Virus record (IMG/VR): IMGVR_UViG_3300034096_000509
Location: 1-25,332 of that record
DNA from: a virus
Strand: one strand, 5' to 3'
DNA: 25,332 nucleotides
The notes under the pieces were generated by a model. It worked only from the letters and a program-made list of their open reading frames with translations, ran no database searches and was not told where the DNA came from. Made by a program: the position numbers and the translations under genes. Below, piece after piece: positions 16,607 through 22,450 of this stretch; position 1 is the stretch's first letter; each line of letters opens with the position of its first letter.

Positions 16607-16689
16607 TCACAAACCCCCACCTTGTCAGAATGTCGAATCCCCTGAACAGGAACCTTAGCGTCTATGGACCATTGCGTAAAGAGGGCTTT

Positions 16690-17434
16690 GCCTGTAGAAT
16701 CCGGGGGTCTGCTGATCATCGTCTATAGGCTGGCCGGTGCCTGCGCCGCGTGCAAACCCGGGCCACTCCGTCGCGAGTGGTGACTCCCAGGAAATCAGAC
16801 TACTTCTGGGTGGTGCCAATGGCTGCGAAAGCAACTCCTTTGAGGTGCATGCGTGACGCAGCCCAGTCGAAGCCATCAAAAGCAAAATGAATACTGTGGC
16901 CGACTTAAAAGAAATCTCCTCTCGCCGTCGTCTCTACGCCGGTGCCGCTTGCGGTGAATGATTCACCCCAACTCGCGGAGGCCCAAAGGGGACGCTGAAA
17001 TCCAGCGGTTGGATCAGGGCCTGACCATGTGATCCAAGGGGCGTAACCGCCTCCTGTCCTGCTTTTCCTCGTGCATCAAAAATGCACTTGGGGGGGTAGG
17101 GGGGGGCGTAGGTCAGCACAGGATGTGATGACAGAAGCTAGGTACGCGACAGCGTGCCTGGGCCGCAAGGCCGTTTAACGAGACACTCACACAAGACGAG
17201 CGAACAGCACGGACCAACGGGTAGTGCTGTGAGTCGAGTGCGAGCAGCGCGAGCGTCCCACCATTCATCGACCAACGGGAGATGAACTGGACTGCCATCG
17301 GTACTGGATCGCGGTGAAGACCGGGTCGCCGCCTTGGCGGATGGCGGCGCAGACTCGGTCGGAGGGGCCGTCCGGATGGCGGACCCGACAATGCAGCTCG
17401 CGTCAGCGAGCTGTTAGGGGTGCGTCAGCACCCC
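16690..17434 (+). ncRNA. hairpin-dense non-coding interval, candidate large structured RNA
   Basis: No convincing gene lies between 16607 and 17583; this is the densest part. Perfect or near-perfect hairpins visible by eye include: 16690-16730 (8 bp with one G-U), 16763-16780 (6 bp), 16993-17007, 17009-17037 (8 bp), 17071-17087, 17112-17132, 17141-17158 (7 bp, GACA loop), 17161-17172 (GCAA loop), 17204-17230 (7 bp), 17264-17286 (6 bp), 17327-17349 (7 bp), 17358-17389 (two stacked 5 bp stems), 17394-17413 (8 bp) and 17417-17434 (7 bp). The sequence fits either strand; plus is assumed because the early genes run that way. Alternatives: replication origin, packaging site, or chance in GC-rich DNA. 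The gap 17435-17583 holds only the leader of the next gene. Confidence 0.35.
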
Positions 17435-17583
17435 GGTACTTGTCCAGGTTGTGTCTCGTTTATTGGGGTTGGAGTTAAGGGAAGGTGCGCCCGTCACCAG
17501 CTACCCAAAGTCAGTAAGGGGATTCGAGATCCTGGCGGAGCAGTAGAATGGACTCGTCCCACCAACCCACAGGAGAACCCGTC

Positions 17584-17832
17584 ATGGAATGGATCGAACC
17601 CGAAGGCGATTCACTCGACCACCAGACCGATGTGATCTACACCGCCTTGTATGGCGTCCAGGTAGCCCAGGTTGTCGGTGCCAACCCCTATGACGGAACC
17701 ACCGTCTTTGGCCTCCTCTTCGACCCAGACGAAGAAGCGACCTACATCACCCGTGAATGTGCCGAACGGATTGTCGCCTGCCTCACCGAAGCCATTGCCC
17801 AATCCCAGCTGCTCTTCGGGCAAGAAGAGTAG
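17584..17832 (+). CDS. 82-residue protein of unknown function
   Basis: The product (MEWIEPEGDS...) is acidic, with a central beta-like region (IYTALYGVQVAQVVGANPYDGTTVFGLLF) and a C-terminal helix (RECAERIVACLTEAIAQSQ). No family is recognised. The ATG at 17584 has AGGAGA eight bases upstream; an upstream ATG in frame at 17548 lacks a site. It is convergent with the small-terminase candidate, about 110 bases away. Confidence 0.65.
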   Translation: MEWIEPEGDSLDHQTDVIYTALYGVQVAQVVGANPYDGTTVFGLLFDPDEEATYITRECAERIVACLTEAIAQSQLLFGQEE

Positions 17833-17915
17833 TGCGTTTTATTTGGCAGGATCGATAGCCTACGAGGCATCAAAAAACCTCGTGGCAGAATGTGCAAAGA
17901 TCTACCCCAAAATGA

Positions 17916-17936
17916 CCGGGAAAGGGATTTCCCCGG
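17916..17936 (-). terminator. possible weak terminator between convergent genes
   Basis: CCGGGAAA pairs with TTTCCCCGG around a GGGA loop, with one bulged base. On the minus strand the stem is followed by TCATTTTGG, a weak T-run, directly after the stop of the small-terminase candidate. Weak but in the expected place. Confidence 0.3.
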
Positions 17937-17943
17937 GGGTACC

Positions 17944-18327
17944 TTACTCGTCGACAGCAGGCCCCTCGGCCTCCAGCAGGGGAGCATCCTTCTCCCCCGA
18001 CAGCTTGTCCAACAGTTGATAAACACTATCTAAATCACCCACGGCGATTTGGGTAAAGTTGTTGTTGGTCACCTTCTCCTGACGCGCTGCCGTCATCAGG
18101 TCCAGGTATCGATGCTGGTCCTTCTGCACCTGGGCCTCCATGGTCGCCAGGATCTGGATGGCCTTGGTGGCAATCCTCCCATCAGGGTGCTCCACCAACT
18201 CCATGGCCTTCAGCAAAGCCTTCTGCTTCACCTCGTCAGGGATCTCCCACCGCTGCTCCATGGCCTTCAGCACCATGTTTAAGTCGCGGCGGTAACGCTT
18301 ATCGTCCTCAAAGAGAAGATCTGACAT
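17944..18327 (-). CDS. small terminase subunit candidate
   Basis: The 127-residue protein is mostly helical: RRDLNMVLKAMEQRWEIPDEVKQKALLKAMELV (residues 12-45), then GRIATKAIQILATMEAQVQKDQHRYLDLM, then an Asn-rich linker and a C-terminal acidic helix. The pattern resembles, from memory, small proteins near terminases in planctomycete phage-like regions, and TerS proteins have a similar size and helical make-up. The DNA-binding region cannot be located with confidence. The start is the ATG at 18327 with AAGG seven bases upstream; the frame stays open further upstream but the extension is not protein-like. It lies about 7.5 kb from terL on the same strand, an unusual distance. Confidence 0.5.
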   Translation of the reverse strand: MSDLLFEDDKRYRRDLNMVLKAMEQRWEIPDEVKQKALLKAMELVEHPDGRIATKAIQILATMEAQVQKDQHRYLDLMTAARQEKVTNNNFTQIAVGDLDSVYQLLDKLSGEKDAPLLEAEGPAVDE

Positions 18328-18840
18328 AAGAAAACCTTGACAAAAAGTGGTCGAATTCTCGCTTAAGGTCGGTTGGCCTGGCACCCCCCGTTGGGGTGGG
18401 TACGGGGAGGCTCCTTGCCTAGCTTGACATGGGACACTCACATTGCTGGGGAAGTGAGTGTCGGTGGTCAAGTGGGCTTGGCACCACCCATGGACACCGG
18501 ACCGTGGCACCAGAGTGTGACACTTGCGGCAACCCGCAACCACCACCACCAGACCACCAGACCGCCCTCCCCAGAGACACCAGAAACGCGGCAAGCCCAA
18601 GCCCTTGGTAGGACACCCGGAGGGCGGGTTGACCCCGGGGGGAGGCAGTGTAGCCAAGCCCCGGTCGACACCACAACCAACCACCCCATTTTCGCCCCCA
18701 GTCGACACCCTCAGGAAGCCCCCTAGGAGCCCCGCTAACGAGACCGACACTCGGACGTACTGGTGGTCGGAAAATCGTCCAGCGTCGATCCTGATCGATT
18801 TTCGGGTTCCCGCAAACATAAACACACCGCGCCACTGGCA
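18328..18840. other. GC-rich stretch without a supported gene, with several hairpins
   Basis: No frame here looks like protein. Perfect inverted repeats are present: 18382-18398 (6 bp), 18433-18462 (9 bp, GACACTCAC/GTGAGTGTC), 18463-18488 (10 bp with a two-base bulge), 18524-18539 (6 bp, CAAC loop), 18562-18627 (9 bp, CCGCCCTCC/GGAGGGCGG), and 18770-18803 (8 bp, GAAAATCG/CGATTTTC). It holds the upstream region of the small-terminase candidate. The 10-mer GACACTCACA recurs in the 17 kb structured interval (17182-17191). Confidence 0.55.
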
Positions 18841-18842
18841 TT

Positions 18843-18977
18843 TAAACATCGTCGACGCAAGTCCTTACGCCACAAGGACTTACGCAAAAAGTCAAAAGCA
18901 TAGTAACATATATGTTTCATATTGCTTTATAAAGTAACCATAAACATCGTCGTAAGTCCATGGCACATAAGGACTTA
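18843..18977. promoter_or_regulatory. paired repeat modules around an AT-rich core (operator or origin candidate)
   Basis: The 12-mer TAAACATCGTCG occurs exactly at 18843-18854 and 18941-18952. Each copy is followed by an inverted repeat of the same half-site: AAGTCCTT / AAGGACTT at 18859-18881 and TAAGTCC / GGACTTA at 18953-18977. Thus four half-sites and two modules flank about 55 bases of AT-rich sequence (18886-18940) in otherwise GC-rich DNA. This is typical of repressor or initiator binding regions; it lies just upstream of the probable early promoter. Confidence 0.6.
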
Positions 18978-19005
18978 AAATTTCCCGAATTCTGCCCAAA
19001 TGCGG

Positions 19006-19035
19006 TTGCAATTGCCTATTGACAATCACTAGAAT
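19006..19035 (+). promoter_or_regulatory. probable sigma70-type promoter of the early block
   Basis: TTGCAA at 19006 and TAGAAT at 19030 are separated by 18 bases, with AT-rich sequence upstream, giving a start of transcription near 19042 and a leader of about 70 bases to the first early gene. A TTGACA at 19019 exists but has no -10 at the right distance. It sits 29 bases after the last repeat of the paired modules. Confidence 0.42.
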
Positions 19036-19077
19036 GCAAGCCCCGGGAGACACCAGTCACCCGAGTGGGACACCGAT

Positions 19078-19092
19078 CCTCCTCCTCCTCCT
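19078..19092 (+). repeat. (CCT)5 tract in the early leader
   Basis: Five tandem CCT units end four bases before the AAGGA ribosome binding site of the first early gene. CCU-rich RNA resembles the anti-Shine-Dalgarno end of 16S rRNA and could pair with nearby ribosome binding sites; function is speculative. A similar (CCT)6 tract precedes a later gene (20912). Confidence 0.7.
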
Positions 19093-19109
19093 CACAAGGA
19101 ACCATGACC

Positions 19110-19910
19110 ATGACCACCAGCACCAGCACCAGCACCAGCACCACGGGCAAGGGCAAGGGCAAGGGCAAGCCCCGCAAGCCCACCACCCACCGTGGTGTCA
19201 TCGTGTGGCAAGGGGCTTCCCTGATCGACGGTTCCCCTATCGTCGTAATCGCGACCATGAAAACGTCAAACCGCAAGACTGGTGACATGGTGCAAACTTG
19301 GATTCTCCGTACCGATATGACACCAGTCGACGCGGTATCGACTGGTGCGGACGATGCTATCTGCGGGGATTGCCCACTACGCGGGGTGGGCGGAAAGGAT
19401 CGGGCTTGCTATGTCAACGTCGGTCAAGCCCCGCAAGCGGTTTACCGCGCGTTCCATCGTGGTGCCTACCCGGTTTTTGATGCCGAAAAACATGGGTGGT
19501 TGTTCGCCGGTCGTGGTCTGCGTTGTGGTGCCTACGGGGATCCGACCGCAAGCCCTCTGGATGCTTGGTTGCCCCTCATCGCGATCACGGGGAAGCGCAG
19601 GACGGGTTACACCCACCAGTGGCGCAACTGCGATCAGGCGTGGCGCGAATTCCTGATGGCGTCGGTAGAGACACTCCCGGGTGCGGAAACCGCCATCGCA
19701 GCGGGATGGCGTACGTTCCGCCTGCGTCGTGCCGATCAGCCCCTGATGGCGGGGGAACGCGTCTGCCCCGCGTCTGATGAGGGTGGGAAGCGGAAGACCT
19801 GCGACCAGTGTTTCGGCTGCTCTGGCACGCAGTATGGCAAGGGCGGTTACGCCATCGTCGGCCACGGATCCGCCCCCAAGCTCCACGCGATCAGTCTGGT
19901 GATGGCATAG
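19110..19910 (+). CDS. conserved phage protein with Cys clusters (GP88-like family)
   Basis: This 266-residue protein opens with low-complexity (TS)n then (GK)n stretches (residues 2-20), encoded by hexanucleotide repeats. The rest matches a widespread phage family by pattern: NRKTGDMVQTWIL (54-66), CGDCPLR (85-91), CYVNVGQAP (100-108), RCGAYGDPTASPLDAW (138-153), TGYTHQWR (165-172), LMASVET (182-188), GWRTFRLRR (199-207), and GERVCPASDEGG...CDQCFGC (216-237). Seven Cys in two groups suggest a metal or iron-sulfur site. Function is unknown to me. Two in-frame ATGs (19104, 19110) exist; AAGGA sits three and nine bases from them, so the second is preferred. Confidence 0.72.
   Translation: MTTSTSTSTSTTGKGKGKGKPRKPTTHRGVIVWQGASLIDGSPIVVIATMKTSNRKTGDMVQTWILRTDMTPVDAVSTGADDAICGDCPLRGVGGKDRACYVNVGQAPQAVYRAFHRGAYPVFDAEKHGWLFAGRGLRCGAYGDPTASPLDAWLPLIAITGKRRTGYTHQWRNCDQAWREFLMASVETLPGAETAIAAGWRTFRLRRADQPLMAGERVCPASDEGGKRKTCDQCFGCSGTQYGKGGYAIVGHGSAPKLHAISLVMA
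19116..19169 (+). repeat. two hexanucleotide microsatellites inside a coding N terminus
   Basis: ACCAGC units repeat about 4.5 times (19116-19142), then GGGCAA units about four times (19145-19169), encoding Thr-Ser and Gly-Lys repeats. Because units are six bases, slippage would lengthen or shorten the N terminus without frameshift. Confidence 0.85.
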
Positions 19911-19921
19911 CCTATAGACCA

Positions 19922-19986
19922 GTCGAAACGTCCCTGATATGGGGGCGTCACTCCGGAGTAGCCTACCGGGGTCTGACGAGACAGGC
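19922..19986 (+). ncRNA. type II hammerhead ribozyme, copy 1
   Basis: All conserved hammerhead parts are present in type II order. GUC (5' strand of stem II, 19922) is followed by GAAA (19925), stem III (ACGUCCC / GGGGCGU, with one U-G pair, ending at 19948), cleavage-site C at 19949, stem I (ACUCCGG / CCGGGGU, 19950-19972, one U-G pair), CUGACGA (19973-19979) and GAC, the 3' strand of stem II. Loop I AGUAGCCUA can pair through GCCU with AGGC at 19983-19986. Cleavage is predicted between 19949 and 19950. It lies 11 bases after the stop of the Cys-cluster gene and upstream of the 97-residue gene. Confidence 0.93.
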
Positions 19987-20019
19987 CAAACCACAACCAC
20001 ATGTACAAGGGGCAGAACG

Positions 20020-20313
20020 ATGAAGGTCAAAGCGAGCATCAACGGGGAGTTTCTGGTGGGAAGCATGACCAAGGAGAACACTTCGGTATCTATGTGCTGC
20101 GTGCGGGCGATGATCAGGACGGAGGGCTTTAAAGTCACGCTGCGTGTAGACACCGATGGTCGGCACTTCAACTATCTGTGGGTGACGGGGTCCAAGGCAG
20201 CGGCGCAGAGACTGTGCGATCTGCTACGCGGCATGTCGCACTACGACTATTCCTACGCCGTGGCGAAGGGGCTCATCGTCAACAGCCCGAAGGACATGGT
20301 GTCTGACCTCTAG
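20020..20313 (+). CDS. 97-residue protein, member of a small early-gene family
   Basis: No named family is recognised. The C-terminal half (DTDGRHFNYLWVTGSKAAAQRLCDLLRGMSHYDYSYA) resembles the 88-residue protein near 24754 (PDGDVAHLCVTGSQASLRRIEDYVAGYQLGYDRGY), suggesting paralogues with a beta-hairpin followed by a helix. The ATG at 20020 has AAGGGG seven bases upstream and lies downstream of ribozyme copy 1. The stop codon's last base is also the first base of ribozyme copy 2. Confidence 0.78.
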   Translation: MKVKASINGEFLVGSMTKENTSVSMCCVRAMIRTEGFKVTLRVDTDGRHFNYLWVTGSKAAAQRLCDLLRGMSHYDYSYAVAKGLIVNSPKDMVSDL

Positions 20314-20376
20314 TCGAAACGTCCCGCTATGGGGCGTCAATCCCGCGCTGGCCTGCGGGGTTCTGATGAGACAGGC
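20313..20376 (+). ncRNA. type II hammerhead ribozyme, copy 2
   Basis: GUC (20313) GAAA (20316), stem III ACGUCCC / GGGGCGU with a GCUAU loop, cleavage-site C at 20338, stem I AAUCCCGC / GCGGGGUU (eight pairs, 20339-20362), CUGAUGA (20363-20369) and GAC. Stem I differs from copies 1 and 3 in both arms, keeping pairing. Position 7 of the core is U here and C in the other copies, which is the one freely variable core base. Loop I GCCU (20351-20354) pairs with AGGC (20373-20376). The first base of the element is the last base of the upstream TAG stop. Confidence 0.94.
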
Positions 20377-20395
20377 TGACACAAGGAGAATGACC

Positions 20396-20911
20396 ATGAA
20401 CGACAATGACCGCTTGGTAGCGACGAAACTGCTGGAACTGGTGGTCCAGCGCGGCTTGGTGATGAACGTCGACTACGGTGATGGGCCGGTGCTCGACCGC
20501 CCCTCCGGCGACATCCAACTTCTGCTGCGGGAGATGAACGCCACGGGTGACGAACTGCTGACGCTGCACGATGCACACACCGGCAACGTGGTGGGCTGCG
20601 TGCGTCTCATCTACGGGAACGGGGACTGGGAACTGATCGCCGACAACTCAGACAGTGCGGAGCCGCTCTGCCAGGAGGTGTCCGACTGGTGCTTCCAGCA
20701 GGAGCGGTTGATCACCCGCGTGGCCGTCAGCCTATGGGGCTGGGACCGCGCGCAACTCTTCGACCCCGGCGTGGACGAGCGCCGCGCCTGCGACCTCTAC
20801 GCAGCCGACCACGAGTACTGGCTGAACGACTCAGGGAGCACCACGCTCACCGTCTGGTACTGCACGACTGATGGCGAACCCTACTGGTCCCACCAGCGCA
20901 AGATTTCCTGA
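20396..20911 (+). CDS. 171-residue early protein of unknown function
   Basis: No family is recognised. The start chosen is the second ATG of an MTM pair (20390 and 20396), which has the better spacing to AAGGAG; the same AATGACCATG context precedes two other early genes. The sequence is acidic and probably alpha/beta (NDRLVATKLLELVVQRGLVMNVDY, then RLIYGNGDWELIADN, then AVSLWGWDRAQLFDPG). The C terminus is beta-like with TTLTVWYCTTDGEPYW. It follows ribozyme copy 2. Confidence 0.78.
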   Translation: MNDNDRLVATKLLELVVQRGLVMNVDYGDGPVLDRPSGDIQLLLREMNATGDELLTLHDAHTGNVVGCVRLIYGNGDWELIADNSDSAEPLCQEVSDWCFQQERLITRVAVSLWGWDRAQLFDPGVDERRACDLYAADHEYWLNDSGSTTLTVWYCTTDGEPYWSHQRKIS

Positions 20912-20929
20912 CCTCCTCCTCCTCCTCCT
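20912..20929 (+). repeat. (CCT)6 tract directly after a stop codon
   Basis: Six CCT units begin immediately after the TGA of the 171-residue gene and precede the next ribosome binding site by about 12 bases. This spacer has no ribozyme, unlike its neighbours. Confidence 0.8.
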
Positions 20930-20952
20930 CCACGCAACGAAAGGGTTTGACA

Positions 20953-21159
20953 ATGAACGAATTCAACTGGACGACGCAGCTACGGAAGCGGGTCGACCGC
21001 ATCAAGCAGATCGCGCTGGAACGATACGAGAGGGGTGGTGATGTCATCATCGAGACCATGACGGATGAGGAGATTGCAACGGAGTTCTCCTCAGTGCGAG
21101 ATGCGACGGGCTTCATGCGGGACCACTTCGATGTGCGTGAGGAGCGTGGGGGTTGGTAA
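20953..21159 (+). CDS. 68-residue basic/acidic helical protein
   Basis: The product (MNEFNWTTQLRKRVDRIKQI...) is largely helical and charged, with a helical C-terminal half (TDEEIATEFSSVRDATGFMRDHF). Its leader CAACGAAAGGGTTTGACA is identical to that of the 75-residue gene at 22542, with GAAAGGG as the ribosome binding site. Function is unknown. Its TAA stop directly abuts ribozyme copy 3. Confidence 0.74.
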   Translation: MNEFNWTTQLRKRVDRIKQIALERYERGGDVIIETMTDEEIATEFSSVRDATGFMRDHFDVREERGGW

Positions 21160-21222
21160 GTCGAAACGCCCCGCTACGGGGCGTCATCCCGGAGTAGCCT
21201 ACCGGGGTCTGACGAGACAGGC
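21160..21222 (+). ncRNA. type II hammerhead ribozyme, copy 3
   Basis: GUC (21160) GAAA (21163), stem III ACGCCCC / GGGGCGU (all Watson-Crick, GCUAC loop), cleavage-site C at 21185, stem I AUCCCGG / CCGGGGU (21186-21208), CUGACGA (21209-21215) and GAC. The third pair from the end of stem III is C-G here but U-G in copies 1 and 2. Loop I GCCU (21197-21200) pairs with AGGC (21219-21222). It begins on the base after the upstream stop codon. Confidence 0.95.
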
Positions 21223-21241
21223 TGACACCAGGGGAATGACC

Positions 21242-22420
21242 ATGACCACGATTTACGCAACGCCCGATGGACTGGATCGACTGCAAGACCGCGTGCAGAA
21301 GCACGCCAGCAAGGCCCGCAAGTTGGGCCAACCGGCCCCCACCATCCAGACGCAGGTGATCACGGTGATCCCCGTCGTGGATGGACTGTTCGACCACTGG
21401 TCGCAGTACAGTTTCTACCGCGTGACGGTCAGCGGCACCGTCCCCCACATCAACGGCTGGACGCCCGTGGCCCGCGTCGAGCCGGTCCAAGGAGGCACCA
21501 TGGTCCACCTCGCACCGGGGGTCGATGCGGTCGATCCGAGGTGGCGGGAGTGGGGCAACACCTGCGAGCACTGCCGGACGAAACGGCGACGGACCGATCT
21601 GGTGGTGCTGCGGCATGACGACGGGCGCGAGATGGCGGTGGGCCGGAAGTGCCTTGCCGATTTTCTGGGGGCCGAGGGAGCGGAGGTGTCGGTCGACTGG
21701 TGGTTTAAGCCGATCCAGTTCGGCGACGACGACTACCTCGGAGGCATGGGGTCGGTGCTGCCGACACCCGCGCAGGCCATCGCCCATGCCAGCGCGGTGA
21801 TCCGCGCAATCGGTTACGTCAGCAAGGCGGCTGCCGAACGAGATGGCGTGCTGCCAACCTCGCACCCGGTCCAGTTGTTTTTGCGAGACCAGGAGCAGTT
21901 CCAGCGACAGTACGGCAGGGTGCAGGTCGACGACCACGACATGCAGACCGCGTCGGAGGTGCTGGGCTGGTGCCTGTCGCAACGCGACTCGACCAGCGAC
22001 TACCTGCGGAACCTCGCGTTAATCTGCTCGCAGGACTTCGTGGCGTGGAAGCACCTAGCCTACGTCGTCTCCTCCATCCCTGCGTGGCAACGTGCCATGG
22101 CGGAGAAGATGGAGCGTGCCGCAACGAACGAGAAGCCCAAGGAGTGGATCGAGCAGGACAAGGTCAAAGGACTGCGGGCCACGATCCGCCGCGCGACGGT
22201 CAACGACGGCTACTACGGCACGACCACCATCATCTCGATGATCGCCGAGGACGAGGGGCAGCAATACCCGCTCGTCTGGTTTGCCAGCGGCACGCACGAT
22301 TGGCGACCTGGAGAGCAGGTGGAGGTGAGCGGCACCGTGAAGGACCGCCGGGACGACGACCGCTATGGCAAGCAGACCATCTTGACCAGATGTAGGCTAG
22401 TTGAGGTTGACGCTCAATAG
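21242..22420 (+). CDS. zinc-finger and OB-fold-like phage protein
   Basis: The 392-residue protein has a short zinc-binding-like segment CEHCRTKRRRTDLVVLRHDD...VGRKCLADFLG (Cys108, Cys111, Cys137) of a type seen in many phage proteins. Residues about 315-392 read as an OB-like beta-barrel (RATIRRATVNDGYYGTTTIISM, QYPLVWFASG, GEQVEVSGTVKDRR, TILTRCRLVEV). Together they suggest a nucleic-acid-binding protein, possibly single-strand binding; this is inference. The middle is helical. ATG at 21242 is the second of a pair (AATGACCATG) behind AGGGGA. It lies between ribozyme copies 3 and 4. Confidence 0.75.
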   Translation: MTTIYATPDGLDRLQDRVQKHASKARKLGQPAPTIQTQVITVIPVVDGLFDHWSQYSFYRVTVSGTVPHINGWTPVARVEPVQGGTMVHLAPGVDAVDPRWREWGNTCEHCRTKRRRTDLVVLRHDDGREMAVGRKCLADFLGAEGAEVSVDWWFKPIQFGDDDYLGGMGSVLPTPAQAIAHASAVIRAIGYVSKAAAERDGVLPTSHPVQLFLRDQEQFQRQYGRVQVDDHDMQTASEVLGWCLSQRDSTSDYLRNLALICSQDFVAWKHLAYVVSSIPAWQRAMAEKMERAATNEKPKEWIEQDKVKGLRATIRRATVNDGYYGTTTIISMIAEDEGQQYPLVWFASGTHDWRPGEQVEVSGTVKDRRDDDRYGKQTILTRCRLVEVDAQ

Positions 22421-22450
22421 CCTGCGGTGTATGATGTGGTTCCAAGCACA

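Noticed and set aside
16819-16961. Two tiny plus-strand ORFs of 23 and 24 codons joined by an ATGA overlap
   Set aside because: The overlap is suggestive, but neither has a clear ribosome binding site, and both lie in the hairpin-dense interval. Not enough support to list as genes.
18328-18849. Upstream in-frame extension of the small-terminase candidate, and several plus-strand frames here
   Set aside because: Translated sequence is Gly/Cys/Trp-rich or Pro/Thr-rich with no domain pattern and no ribosome binding site. GC-rich DNA gives long open frames by chance.
20941-20955. TTGACA before ATG at 20953 (and at 22542) as a -35 promoter box
   Set aside because: It is part of the translation leader GGGTTTGACAATG and no -10 box follows at a usable distance.
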